Shown here: positions 6,234 to 12,291 of the stretch, piece after piece
How the letters are laid out: every line of letters begins with the position of its first letter
Position numbering within the stretch: position 1 is the first letter of the stretch
Origin: Methanocalculus sp.
GTDB taxonomy: Archaea > Halobacteriota > Methanomicrobia > Methanomicrobiales > Methanocorpusculaceae
DNA: 12,291 nt
Reading direction: 5' to 3'
Assembly: GCF_030651615.1 (NCBI RefSeq)
Contig: NZ_JAUSCG010000223.1
Span: forward strand, 1-12,291
Translations under genes and position numbers: made by a program
Notes under the pieces: model-generated
Told to the model about the DNA's origin: nothing
Seen by the model: the letters and a program-made list of their open reading frames with translations, nothing else
Databases searched by the model: none

Positions 6234-8258
6234 TCATGCGAGGAGGAGGAGTGGGGCAAAGACGAGTGCTACCATCGACATCAGCTTCAGCAGGATGTTA
6301 ATGGCAGGACCTGAGGTGTCTTTGAATGGGTCGCCGACGGTGTCACCGACGACTGCCGCCTTGTGGGCGGGCGATCCCTTTCCACCAAGGTGGCCCTGTT
6401 CGATGTATTTCTTTGCGTTGTCCCATGCACCACCGGCGTTTGCCATGGTGACTGCAAGGAGGAAACCTGCGGTGAGTGACCCGACGAGGAGACCGCCGAG
6501 CGCCTCCGGGCCGAGTAATAACCCGACAAGGAGCGGTGCAGCGACGGCAAGGACACCGGGTGCGATCATCTCACGGAGAGCAGAGTTTGTGGATATGGCA
6601 ATGCAGGACGTATAATCCGGCTCTGCTGTACCTTCCATAAGCCCTTTAATCTCCTTAAACTGACGGCGAACCTCAATAACAATTGCGTATGCAGCCTTTC
6701 CAACTGCGGTCATGGTGAGTGCGCAGAAGAGGAACGGCAGCATGGCACCGATCAGCATACCGATGAAGACCACCGGATTGGTTGCATCAATGACATTAAC
6801 ACCGACTGCAAGTGTATATGCAGAGAAGAGTGCAAGTGCGGTCAGCGCTGCTGATCCGATTGCAAAACCCTTTCCTATCGCGGCAGTGGTGTTTCCGACA
6901 GCATCAAGGGTATCGGTGATCTCACGGACATGTGGGTCCTGGTGCGACATCTCAGCGATACCACCGGCATTATCTGCAACCGGTCCGTATGCATCAACAG
7001 CAAGGGAGATACCGAGTGTCGAGAGCATACCGACTGCGGCAATTGCAATACCATAGAGACCGGCAAAGTGATAGGAGACTCCAATCGCAATAGAGATGAA
7101 GATCACCGGAAGAACGGTCGATTCCATTCCCTTTGCAAAACCGGTGATTATGTTTGTCGCAGCTCCTGTTTCACAGGATTTGGCGATTGAGAGTGTTGGT
7201 GCCCGATCATACGAGGTATAGTACTCGGTGATGAGACCGATTGCAAAACCTGCGATGAGACCGGCGATGGCAGCAACGAATATGCCAACATACTGTGGTC
7301 CGATGAGCGTCGTGACAAGGAAGTAGGTTGCAATCACGACGAGAACGATCGAGACGATCAGACCTTTGTTGAAGGCCATGTGGATTGCACTCGACTCAGT
7401 TTTGTTCGTTCTGACGAAGAATGATCCGATGATTGCAGAGATGATACCAAGAGCTGCAATCATCATCGGGAGGAGAACAAGCTGCATCGGGTCAACACCC
7501 ATATACATCTCGGTCTTCACTGCGGTGATACCAAGGACCATCGCAGCGATGATGGAGCCGACGTAACTTTCATAGAGGTCAGCACCCATACCTGCAACGT
7601 CACCGACGTTGTCACCGACATTGTCTGCAATGACTGCCGGGTTTCGTGGGTCATCCTCAGGGATGCCTGCTTCGACTTTGCCGACAAGGTCAGCACCGAC
7701 ATCAGCAGCTTTGGTAAAGATACCTCCGCCGACACGGGCGAAGAGCGCAATTGAGGATGCGCCAAGACCAAATCCGGTCACGGTTGAGAGGACAACATCC
7801 TGCGCAAGTCCCATTGAAGAGAGAGCGATATAGGCGATGGAGAGACCAAGAAGTCCAAGGCCGACGACGGCCATACCCATCACTGAGCCGCTTGAGAACG
7901 AGACACGGAAAGCCTCTGCAATCCCACGGCGTGCTGCATTGGTTGTTCTCACGTTCGCTGCGGTCGCCGTGTGCATACCAATATATCCGGCTGTTGCGGA
8001 GAGGATAGCACCGAGGACGAAACATGCTGCGGTGAGCGGAGAGATTCCAACTGCTAAAACGATCGCGAGAACGACGACGAATATTGCAATCGCACGGTAC
8101 TGGCGGTTCAGATAGACCATGGCGCCGAGATGGATGGCGGCGGCGATCTTCTGCATCGCCTCTGTCCCTGTGCCCTCTTTCTTAACCATAAGGAAAGAGT
8201 AGCCTGCAAATGCAAGGCCGATAAGGGCGCAGAGAGGCGCTAAATAGATGAGATCCAT
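6234..8258 (-). CDS. hppA: membrane-bound K+-dependent pyrophosphatase (ion-pumping)
   Basis: This 674-residue integral membrane protein hydrolyses pyrophosphate and pumps Na+ or H+ outward. About 16 hydrophobic helices are visible. Catalytic loops are intact: DDPRNPAVIADNVGDNVGD (202-220), DNAGG (429-433) and GDTVGDPFKDTSG (638-650). GNTTAAIGKG (455-464) has A459 and G462 where K+-independent enzymes have Lys and Thr, so it should be K+-dependent. E230 in DLYESYVGS is the glutamate placement seen in Na+-pumping members; plant proton pumps have it one turn later. This favours Na+, but related H+ pumps share the residue. The ATG has a strong GGAGGT (8268-8273) 9 nt upstream. The gene is single, with its own promoter and terminator. 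It would recover energy from pyrophosphate made in biosynthesis, including the nadC step. Confidence 0.96.
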   Translation of the reverse strand: MDLIYLAPLCALIGLAFAGYSFLMVKKEGTGTEAMQKIAAAIHLGAMVYLNRQYRAIAIFVVVLAIVLAVGISPLTAACFVLGAILSATAGYIGMHTATAANVRTTNAARRGIAEAFRVSFSSGSVMGMAVVGLGLLGLSIAYIALSSMGLAQDVVLSTVTGFGLGASSIALFARVGGGIFTKAADVGADLVGKVEAGIPEDDPRNPAVIADNVGDNVGDVAGMGADLYESYVGSIIAAMVLGITAVKTEMYMGVDPMQLVLLPMMIAALGIISAIIGSFFVRTNKTESSAIHMAFNKGLIVSIVLVVIATYFLVTTLIGPQYVGIFVAAIAGLIAGFAIGLITEYYTSYDRAPTLSIAKSCETGAATNIITGFAKGMESTVLPVIFISIAIGVSYHFAGLYGIAIAAVGMLSTLGISLAVDAYGPVADNAGGIAEMSHQDPHVREITDTLDAVGNTTAAIGKGFAIGSAALTALALFSAYTLAVGVNVIDATNPVVFIGMLIGAMLPFLFCALTMTAVGKAAYAIVIEVRRQFKEIKGLMEGTAEPDYTSCIAISTNSALREMIAPGVLAVAAPLLVGLLLGPEALGGLLVGSLTAGFLLAVTMANAGGAWDNAKKYIEQGHLGGKGSPAHKAAVVGDTVGDPFKDTSGPAINILLKLMSMVALVFAPLLLLA

Positions 8259-8267
8259 AGTTCAGGT

Positions 8268-8273
8268 ACCTCC
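8268..8273 (-). promoter_or_regulatory. strong Shine-Dalgarno of hppA
   Basis: GGAGGT on the minus strand, 9 nt before the ATG, fixes the hppA start. Confidence 0.7.
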
Positions 8274-8313
8274 ATATGTTCGGAATGCCTTCCATAGAAG
8301 AAGGTACGAAGAG

Positions 8314-8322
8314 CATAAATAG
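8314..8322 (-). promoter_or_regulatory. probable TATA box of hppA
   Basis: The minus strand reads CTATTTATG. It predicts a start near 8292 and a leader of about 35 nt containing the Shine-Dalgarno site. The inverted pair CCATATG (8272-8278) and CATATGG (8323-8329) brackets the predicted transcription start; its meaning is unclear. Confidence 0.4.
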
Positions 8323-8391
8323 CATATGGAAATTGATTGGGGGATACGTCTATCAACGAAACGTTATTCGGTACACTTCACCATGGCGCGC

Positions 8392-8400
8392 AAAAATAAT
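8392..8400 (-). terminator. T-rich terminator of the TPR gene
   Basis: The minus strand reads ATTATTTTTG starting 3 nt after the TPR stop codon, including a T5 run. It is a short archaeal T-tract terminator. Confidence 0.4.
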
Positions 8401-8402
8401 GA

Positions 8403-9182
8403 TCAGAGTGACTGAAGGATCATCCCGAAGGTCTCTGCCTGAGACTGGTATTGTGCCATCATCTTCGCCGTGATGACGGGTGTCAGGAACGGATCAAGCT
8501 CCATCGCCTTCATGTAGTCCATTGATGCTTTCTGGTACGCACCTGACGCTTCAGACGATAACCGGGTGCCGGAACCCATGATATCCTTTGACCCTTTCAT
8601 CTCCCTCATCTCCGCTTCGTACTTCGTTGTGATGAAGAGATATGCGTCACCCCGGTACATTCGCGCATGTGCACTCTCCGGATTCTCTTCGACGAGACGA
8701 TCGAGATCACGGATCGCTTCAGTGTATCTCCCCTGTGACAGGAGGGAGACTGCCCGTGTATGGAGAGCAGCAGGATCCTCCGGAGATACTTCCAGGGCTT
8801 TATTGAAGGAGGCTTCAGCTCCGGCGGTATCACCCGCCTTCAGAAGAGCGCGGCCCTGACCGACCAGGAATACAGGATTTGTCGGATCGAGTGCAGCGGC
8901 AGACTGGAATATCTCCGCAGCCTCGTCGTATTCTCCCATTTTATAGAGAGCATCTCCTTTCTTATGCAGGATCTGCGTATCAGTTTCATTGAATGAAAGG
9001 GCATATGAGTAACAGGAAGAAGCGATACCTGTCTGATTCATTGAGTGGAAACCATCTCCGAAGAGGGTTAATGCACCGACTGCCACAGAGTCGACACCGG
9101 TTGGAAGTGGAAGAGGAACCGGTTGTACGATGAATACGATGATAATGATGAGAAACAGAAGAACCAGATGGTACAGCTTCAT
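8403..9182 (-). CDS. membrane-anchored TPR-repeat protein
   Basis: This protein has an N-terminal hydrophobic segment (about residues 2-20, MKLYHLVLLFLIIIIVFIVQ) and then a mostly helical body outside or inside the membrane. Three regular 34-residue tetratricopeptide units run at about 69-102, 103-136 and 137-170, each with the small/large residue pattern and a closing (D/E)P. A fourth, interrupted unit reaches about 231 (MELDP). TPRs are protein-binding scaffolds, so the partner is unknown. I chose ATG 9182 because it gives a typical MK-hydrophobic anchor and lies about 30 bp after an AT-rich TATA element, which suggests a leaderless start. Longer in-frame starts exist at GTG 9239, ATG 9236 and ATG 9227; they would add a second hydrophobic stretch. 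No catalytic domain is visible. Confidence 0.82.
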   Translation of the reverse strand: MKLYHLVLLFLIIIIVFIVQPVPLPLPTGVDSVAVGALTLFGDGFHSMNQTGIASSCYSYALSFNETDTQILHKKGDALYKMGEYDEAAEIFQSAAALDPTNPVFLVGQGRALLKAGDTAGAEASFNKALEVSPEDPAALHTRAVSLLSQGRYTEAIRDLDRLVEENPESAHARMYRGDAYLFITTKYEAEMREMKGSKDIMGSGTRLSSEASGAYQKASMDYMKAMELDPFLTPVITAKMMAQYQSQAETFGMILQSL

Positions 9183-9206
9183 TATATGGAGAACTATAGC
9201 ACATAA

Positions 9207-9217
9207 TAATATTTTAA
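9207..9217 (-). promoter_or_regulatory. TATA-like element of the TPR gene
   Basis: The minus strand reads TTAAAATATTA, centred about 28-31 bp before ATG 9182. No Shine-Dalgarno lies in front of that ATG, which fits leaderless expression. If a longer start were used, this AT-rich stretch would instead be coding. Confidence 0.4.
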
Positions 9218-9257
9218 GGTACCCATTCATTTCCATCACAGAAAGAACGTTGATATG

Positions 9258-9266
9258 AAATAAAAA
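9258..9266 (-). terminator. T-rich terminator of polB
   Basis: The minus strand reads TTTTTATTT 27-35 nt after the polB stop codon. It is a plausible archaeal T-tract terminator without a hairpin. Confidence 0.4.
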
Positions 9267-9293
9267 GGTAAAGAAGTGTCAGATGGTCATTTA

Positions 9294-10700
9294 TTATGAA
9301 GAATAAAAATCGCAGATCTTCGGCTCCATACTCTCAAGGTCAACGATAACTGCCTGCCCCGGAGTCGGGTTGATATTCATCTGCTTCTGGAATGCCGTCT
9401 GGGATTGCCATGCTCCGGCATTCACCGCAAGAACTCCCCGGTACCTGGAGATCCCGGTAATATGAACATGACCAGTGTGGAGAATCTCAGGGACGGGATC
9501 GATAAGGAGACGATCCTTCTCCATTGCAAGTACCGGTGTTCTTCTTCCATAGGTAGGGGCAAGATGGCGCCGCTTCAGCATCGCTTCCATCATCTCTGCC
9601 GGAGCTTCGTATCGTGCACCCGGGATCATGCCAATGAGATCATCGATGCTCCTGCCATGATACATCAGCACCCGTGCGCCATGAATGGAGATAACCGCCG
9701 GGTTCTCCACGAATATACAGTTTTTTGAGTACATGGAACGGAACTCTTCAGGGATAACCGGCTGCGGCTCTGCACCCCTTACCACATCATGGTTCCCTGG
9801 TGCAAGTACGATTCTGAGGCGGGAGGGAAGTGTTGAGAGCATCTCACCCAGACGGTCATACTGCTCATAGATATTTGGAATGGTAAGCTCCTTCTCCTGG
9901 CCGGGATAGATGCCGATGCCATCAACGAGATCCCCGGCGACCAGAAGATAGGTAATATCGTCTTCTGAAGAGATCCAGTCACAGAACCGGTCCCAGGGCT
10001 CCTGAAGGAATGTGTCCGATCCTATATGAATATCAGAGATCAACGCCACCTTTCCGGAGTTCTTTGGGCTGTAGGGGGCATGCTGCACCGGAACATCGGG
10101 TCGGAAGAGTTGATCGGCATAGAAGAGCTTTCCATCAGGGGACGGTTTTCCTCTGACTCCTATCACCTCATCCGGCACGATTCGCTCAGCTTCAGCAAAT
10201 CCATCTCTGCCATTATTAAAGAGGATGGGGATTGTTCCTGTCGGATCTTCCAGTTCAAGGATACGATGACCCTTTGCAGTCGTCTTCAGATCAATGACGA
10301 TACCAACAACTGTTACTTCACTGTCACGGAACCGTGAAGAGTGTGTCAGCGCCTCAATAGGGATCGCGCCGGACCGTTTTTTTATGATACCGCCGAGGAT
10401 ATCGTATCGGTTACGAAAGAGCCCTACATAATCTTCAATCTGCCGGACAGGACCGGCTGATCCCTCCATTCCTTCGATCACTTCAAGGATGGTGTCAGCA
10501 GTAAACCGGATTCCATCGCGTTTTGGGGTGAGTGAGGGGAGATGGCAGGGGAGGACGACGGTGCAGTCTTTCTGAAGACCTGCCAGGATACCTGAGATGA
10601 GTGAGGGATCACCCCGCTCCTTAAGGTAGGAGACAACAGCCGGATCAACAAGATGGCCTGCCTCACAAAATCTGGCTACGATCTCCTGCTCTGCGAGCAT
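9294..10700 (-). CDS. polB: DNA polymerase D small subunit DP1 (3'-5' exonuclease)
   Basis: DP1 is the proofreading exonuclease subunit of the archaeal replicative polymerase PolD and pairs with the large subunit DP2, encoded elsewhere. Residue numbers here count from the longer TTG start (10727). The order is a helical N-terminal part (about 1-90), a linker, an OB fold (about 137-215, with LELEDPTGTIPILF) and a calcineurin-like phosphoesterase domain (about 225-477). Metal-binding motifs are complete: SDIHIGS (D232, H234), GDLVDG (D266), GNHD (N312, H313), YHGRS (H357) and HTGHVH (H420, H422), so the nuclease should be active. I prefer ATG 10700: a TATA element centred near 10730 overlaps the TTG codon and would give an almost leaderless transcript from this ATG. 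The TTG start at 10727 cannot be excluded. Confidence 0.93.
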   Translation of the reverse strand: MLAEQEIVARFCEAGHLVDPAVVSYLKERGDPSLISGILAGLQKDCTVVLPCHLPSLTPKRDGIRFTADTILEVIEGMEGSAGPVRQIEDYVGLFRNRYDILGGIIKKRSGAIPIEALTHSSRFRDSEVTVVGIVIDLKTTAKGHRILELEDPTGTIPILFNNGRDGFAEAERIVPDEVIGVRGKPSPDGKLFYADQLFRPDVPVQHAPYSPKNSGKVALISDIHIGSDTFLQEPWDRFCDWISSEDDITYLLVAGDLVDGIGIYPGQEKELTIPNIYEQYDRLGEMLSTLPSRLRIVLAPGNHDVVRGAEPQPVIPEEFRSMYSKNCIFVENPAVISIHGARVLMYHGRSIDDLIGMIPGARYEAPAEMMEAMLKRRHLAPTYGRRTPVLAMEKDRLLIDPVPEILHTGHVHITGISRYRGVLAVNAGAWQSQTAFQKQMNINPTPGQAVIVDLESMEPKICDFYSS

Positions 10701-10724
10701 AGAGAGTATATGGAATCTCTGATC

Positions 10725-10735
10725 CAATTATACCT
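10725..10735 (-). promoter_or_regulatory. TATA box of polB, near-leaderless spacing
   Basis: The minus strand reads AGGTATAATTG, centred about 30 bp before ATG 10700. It includes the alternative TTG codon of polB. If used as a promoter it excludes that TTG as a start. Confidence 0.4.
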
Positions 10736-10777
10736 GCGATCCTTCATCTCTGCATTGATAAACAGAAGGTAGTTTCA

Positions 10778-10800
10778 AACGAATGATCCGGGCGTTCGTT
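10778..10800. repeat. inverted repeat in the polB upstream spacer
   Basis: AACGAA (10778-10783) and TTCGTT (10795-10800) form perfect 6-bp arms around 11 bp. It lies about 80-100 bp upstream of polB. It could be an operator or an RNA hairpin in a read-through transcript. Confidence 0.3.
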
Positions 10801-10806
10801 CTTCTG

Positions 10807-10812
10807 AAAAAA
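10807..10812 (-). terminator. T6 run, possible terminator of the aminotransferase operon
   Basis: The minus strand has TTTTTT 86-91 nt after the aminotransferase stop, downstream of the hairpin at 10849-10880. It is the only T run of this length in the spacer. Confidence 0.35.
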
Positions 10813-10848
10813 CATTCATGATGCCAGCAAGGGCAACAGGCATACAAG

Positions 10849-10880
10849 ATGAAAATGATGGTTTTTCCATGCATTTTCAT
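10849..10880. repeat. 13-bp hairpin with one bulge, downstream of the aminotransferase
   Basis: The arms ATGAAAATGATGG (10849-10861) and CCATgCATTTTCAT (10867-10880) pair fully except for one bulged base, with a 5-base loop. It begins 18 nt after the aminotransferase stop on the minus strand. It may protect or process the mRNA 3' end. It is not followed directly by T residues, so it is not a classical terminator. Confidence 0.45.
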
Positions 10881-10897
10881 ATAAATGAGATGTCGTT

Positions 10898-12130
10898 TTA
10901 AATCGTATCAATGAAGAGGCCGATTCTCCGGGTTGCCTCTTCGAGATCCTCACGGGATACGGCATATGCACATCTGACATGGCCTACACCTGATGGGCCA
11001 AAAGCACTTCCCGGAGCAACTGCGACCTGGTGTTCGAGCAGGAGACGTTCAGCAAACTCCTCATCTGAAAGGCCTGTGGATTCAATTGAAGGGAATGCAT
11101 AAAATGCGCCTTTTGGGAGGTGACATGGGAGACCGATTCTGTTTAACCCGGAGACAAACAGATTTCTTCGCATCCTGAACTCAGCAACCATCCGGTCTTT
11201 TGCCTCTTCTGCCCGTTTTAATGCTTCTACCGCAGCATATTGGGACATCGTCGGGGCGCAGAGCATCACATACTGATGAATCTTCAGGGCGGCTGCGGTG
11301 ATCTCCGGCGGTGCACAGAAGTATCCGACACGCCATCCCGTCATCGAATAGGCTTTCGAGAACCCGTTTAAGGTGATCGTCCGCTCCCAGAGGTCATCCA
11401 GTGAGGCGGGTGAGACATGGCGACCTTCATACGTGAGTTCGGCATAGATCTCATCAGATAAGAGGAGGAGATCATGATCGACGATGATGTCACTGATTGC
11501 CATGATATCCTCCCTTCTCATAACACCACCTGTCGGATTATTCGGGTAGTTGATCATCAGGAGTTTCGTCTTCTTCGTCACCTGCTCCATCAGTGCATCA
11601 GGCGTCACCCGGAACTCCTCGTCTGCCGGGCAGGGGAGTGATACAGGAATACCTCCGGCAAGTGTGACACAGGGCGCATATGAGACATAACAGGGATCAG
11701 CAACAAGTACCTCGTCTCCCGGATCAACAACGGTCCTGACCGCAAGATCGAGCCCTTCGGATACACCGCCGGTGACGATGATCTCGTTCTCTGGATCATA
11801 ACTTGTTCCGTACCGGGAGATCAGATCTGAAGAGATGAGGTCACGAAGCTCCTGAAGTCCCTTGTTTGAGGTATAGGCAGTTGCTCCACGCTCAACAGAA
11901 TCTATCCCTGCAACAGCGACGTTCCATGGCGTATTGAAGTCAGGTTCACCCACACCAAGTGAGATCACATCGTTCATCGTAAGGAGGAGATCGAAGAACT
12001 TCCGGATGCCTGAAGGGGGAATCGTCTGTGCACGCTGTGAGACATAGCTCTTCAGCGGGAGATTGAGTTTCTCTTCAGAAACTGTATGGGAGACGTTCAA
12101 CCCCTTCACTTCTCTGTAACTCACAGCCAT
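10898..12130 (-). CDS. class I/II aminotransferase, probable aspartate aminotransferase type
   Basis: This PLP enzyme (up to 410 residues, fold type I) transfers an amino group between an amino acid and a 2-oxo acid. Visible motifs are SLGVGEPDFNTP (57-68), AYTSNKGLQELR (85-96), NYPNNPTGG (194-202), SDEIYAEL (225-232), the PLP-lysine site NGFSKAYSMTGWR (255-267, K259) and the carboxylate-binding R386 in VRCAYA. The strong IPPSGIRKFFDLL segment at 37-49 is typical of archaeal aspartate-type aminotransferases, but the substrate is not certain. The ATG at 12130 overlaps the upstream regulator by 56 nt. AAGGAG lies only 1 nt before that ATG but 7 nt before the in-frame GTG at 12124, so GTG may be the true start. 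Residues 1-27 look like extra sequence relative to the family core. Confidence 0.9.
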   Translation of the reverse strand: MAVSYREVKGLNVSHTVSEEKLNLPLKSYVSQRAQTIPPSGIRKFFDLLLTMNDVISLGVGEPDFNTPWNVAVAGIDSVERGATAYTSNKGLQELRDLISSDLISRYGTSYDPENEIIVTGGVSEGLDLAVRTVVDPGDEVLVADPCYVSYAPCVTLAGGIPVSLPCPADEEFRVTPDALMEQVTKKTKLLMINYPNNPTGGVMRREDIMAISDIIVDHDLLLLSDEIYAELTYEGRHVSPASLDDLWERTITLNGFSKAYSMTGWRVGYFCAPPEITAAALKIHQYVMLCAPTMSQYAAVEALKRAEEAKDRMVAEFRMRRNLFVSGLNRIGLPCHLPKGAFYAFPSIESTGLSDEEFAERLLLEHQVAVAPGSAFGPSGVGHVRCAYAVSREDLEEATRRIGLFIDTI

Positions 12131-12291
12131 GCTCCTTGTAGGTCTTCATTACAATATGTGTCACCGTCTCCCGGATATTTTCGAGTGAGGCGATCTGACC
12201 GGATACAAACTCTGCTATCTCCTGCATCGTCTTTCCGGTGACAATGAGCTGGAGGTCATAGGTTCCTGTGACGAGACGAAGAGACTTCACC
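12075..12291 (-). CDS. Lrp/AsnC-family regulator, C-terminal part (cut by right edge)
   Basis: About 71 C-terminal residues are in the window and the gene continues beyond the right edge. The visible part is the ligand-binding RAM domain: VTGTYDLQLIV, then TMQEIAEFV, ENIRETVTHIV and TYKEHG, the pattern of AsnC-type regulators at the C-terminus. The DNA-binding helix-turn-helix would lie off the window. It ends ERLPYSF and overlaps the aminotransferase start by 56 nt, so the two genes are surely co-transcribed. By position it probably senses an amino acid linked to the aminotransferase and may control this operon. That is inference. Confidence 0.85.
   Translation of the reverse strand, partial: VKSLRLVTGTYDLQLIVTGKTMQEIAEFVSGQIASLENIRETVTHIVMKTYKEHGCELQRSEGVERLPYSF

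Noticed and set aside
6287..8115. Several open frames of 60-114 codons on both strands within hppA
   Set aside because: They are shadows of a long, strongly biased coding sequence with intact catalytic motifs; none resembles a known family.
10778..10860. Possible C/D box guide RNA (TGATG-like and CTGA-like motifs on the plus strand)
   Set aside because: The boxes are imperfect and not correctly spaced or ordered for a C/D fold.
1..12291. Mobile element, defence system, CRISPR array or secondary-metabolite cluster
   Set aside because: No transposase, integrase, nuclease-effector, array-like repeat or biosynthetic megaenzyme is visible; nearly all sequence is explained by housekeeping genes.

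Overview
The window looks like chromosomal backbone of a methanogenic euryarchaeon, most likely Methanomicrobia and plausibly Methanomicrobiales. The evidence is a D-family DNA polymerase small subunit (archaea only), the methanogen compatible-solute pair ablA/ablB, archaeal TATA boxes, and Shine-Dalgarno sites of the GGAGGTGATC type. There are no transposases, integrases, CRISPR arrays, tRNAs or rRNAs. I see no obvious change of composition or codon style that would suggest recent transfer. The genus call is inference.

Layout from left to right. (1) On the minus strand, lysine 2,3-aminomutase (ablA) overlaps the start of beta-lysine N-acetyltransferase (ablB), which runs off the left edge. 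Together they make N-epsilon-acetyl-beta-lysine, an osmolyte. (2) A divergent, AT-rich promoter region (1411-1697) holds two perfect dyads, a 15-bp direct repeat and several TATA boxes. (3) On the plus strand, a small cupin with a lysine-rich tail is followed by the NAD operon nadX-nadA-nadC (aspartate to nicotinate mononucleotide through aspartate dehydrogenase), then an MgtE magnesium transporter with a TTG start. (4) On the minus strand, convergent with mgtE, lie a K+-dependent membrane pyrophosphatase (hppA), a membrane-anchored TPR protein, the DP1 exonuclease subunit of polymerase D (polB), and a class I aminotransferase preceded by an Lrp/AsnC-type regulator cut by the right edge.

How the genes fit together. 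ablA/ablB supply an osmolyte and hppA can recycle biosynthetic pyrophosphate into an ion gradient; both would suit a salt-adapted anaerobe. The NAD operon starts from aspartate, which the distal aminotransferase might help supply. Several genes have a TATA box 26-31 bp from the best start codon (nadX, TPR gene, polB) and so look leaderless. Others (mgtE, hppA, nadA) have clear Shine-Dalgarno sites.

I did not find a convincing new multi-gene system. The most interesting unexplained structure is the ablA/cupin divergent promoter region. Next are the lysine-rich tail of the cupin, the structured 10701-10897 spacer, and the unusually long overlap between the regulator and the aminotransferase.
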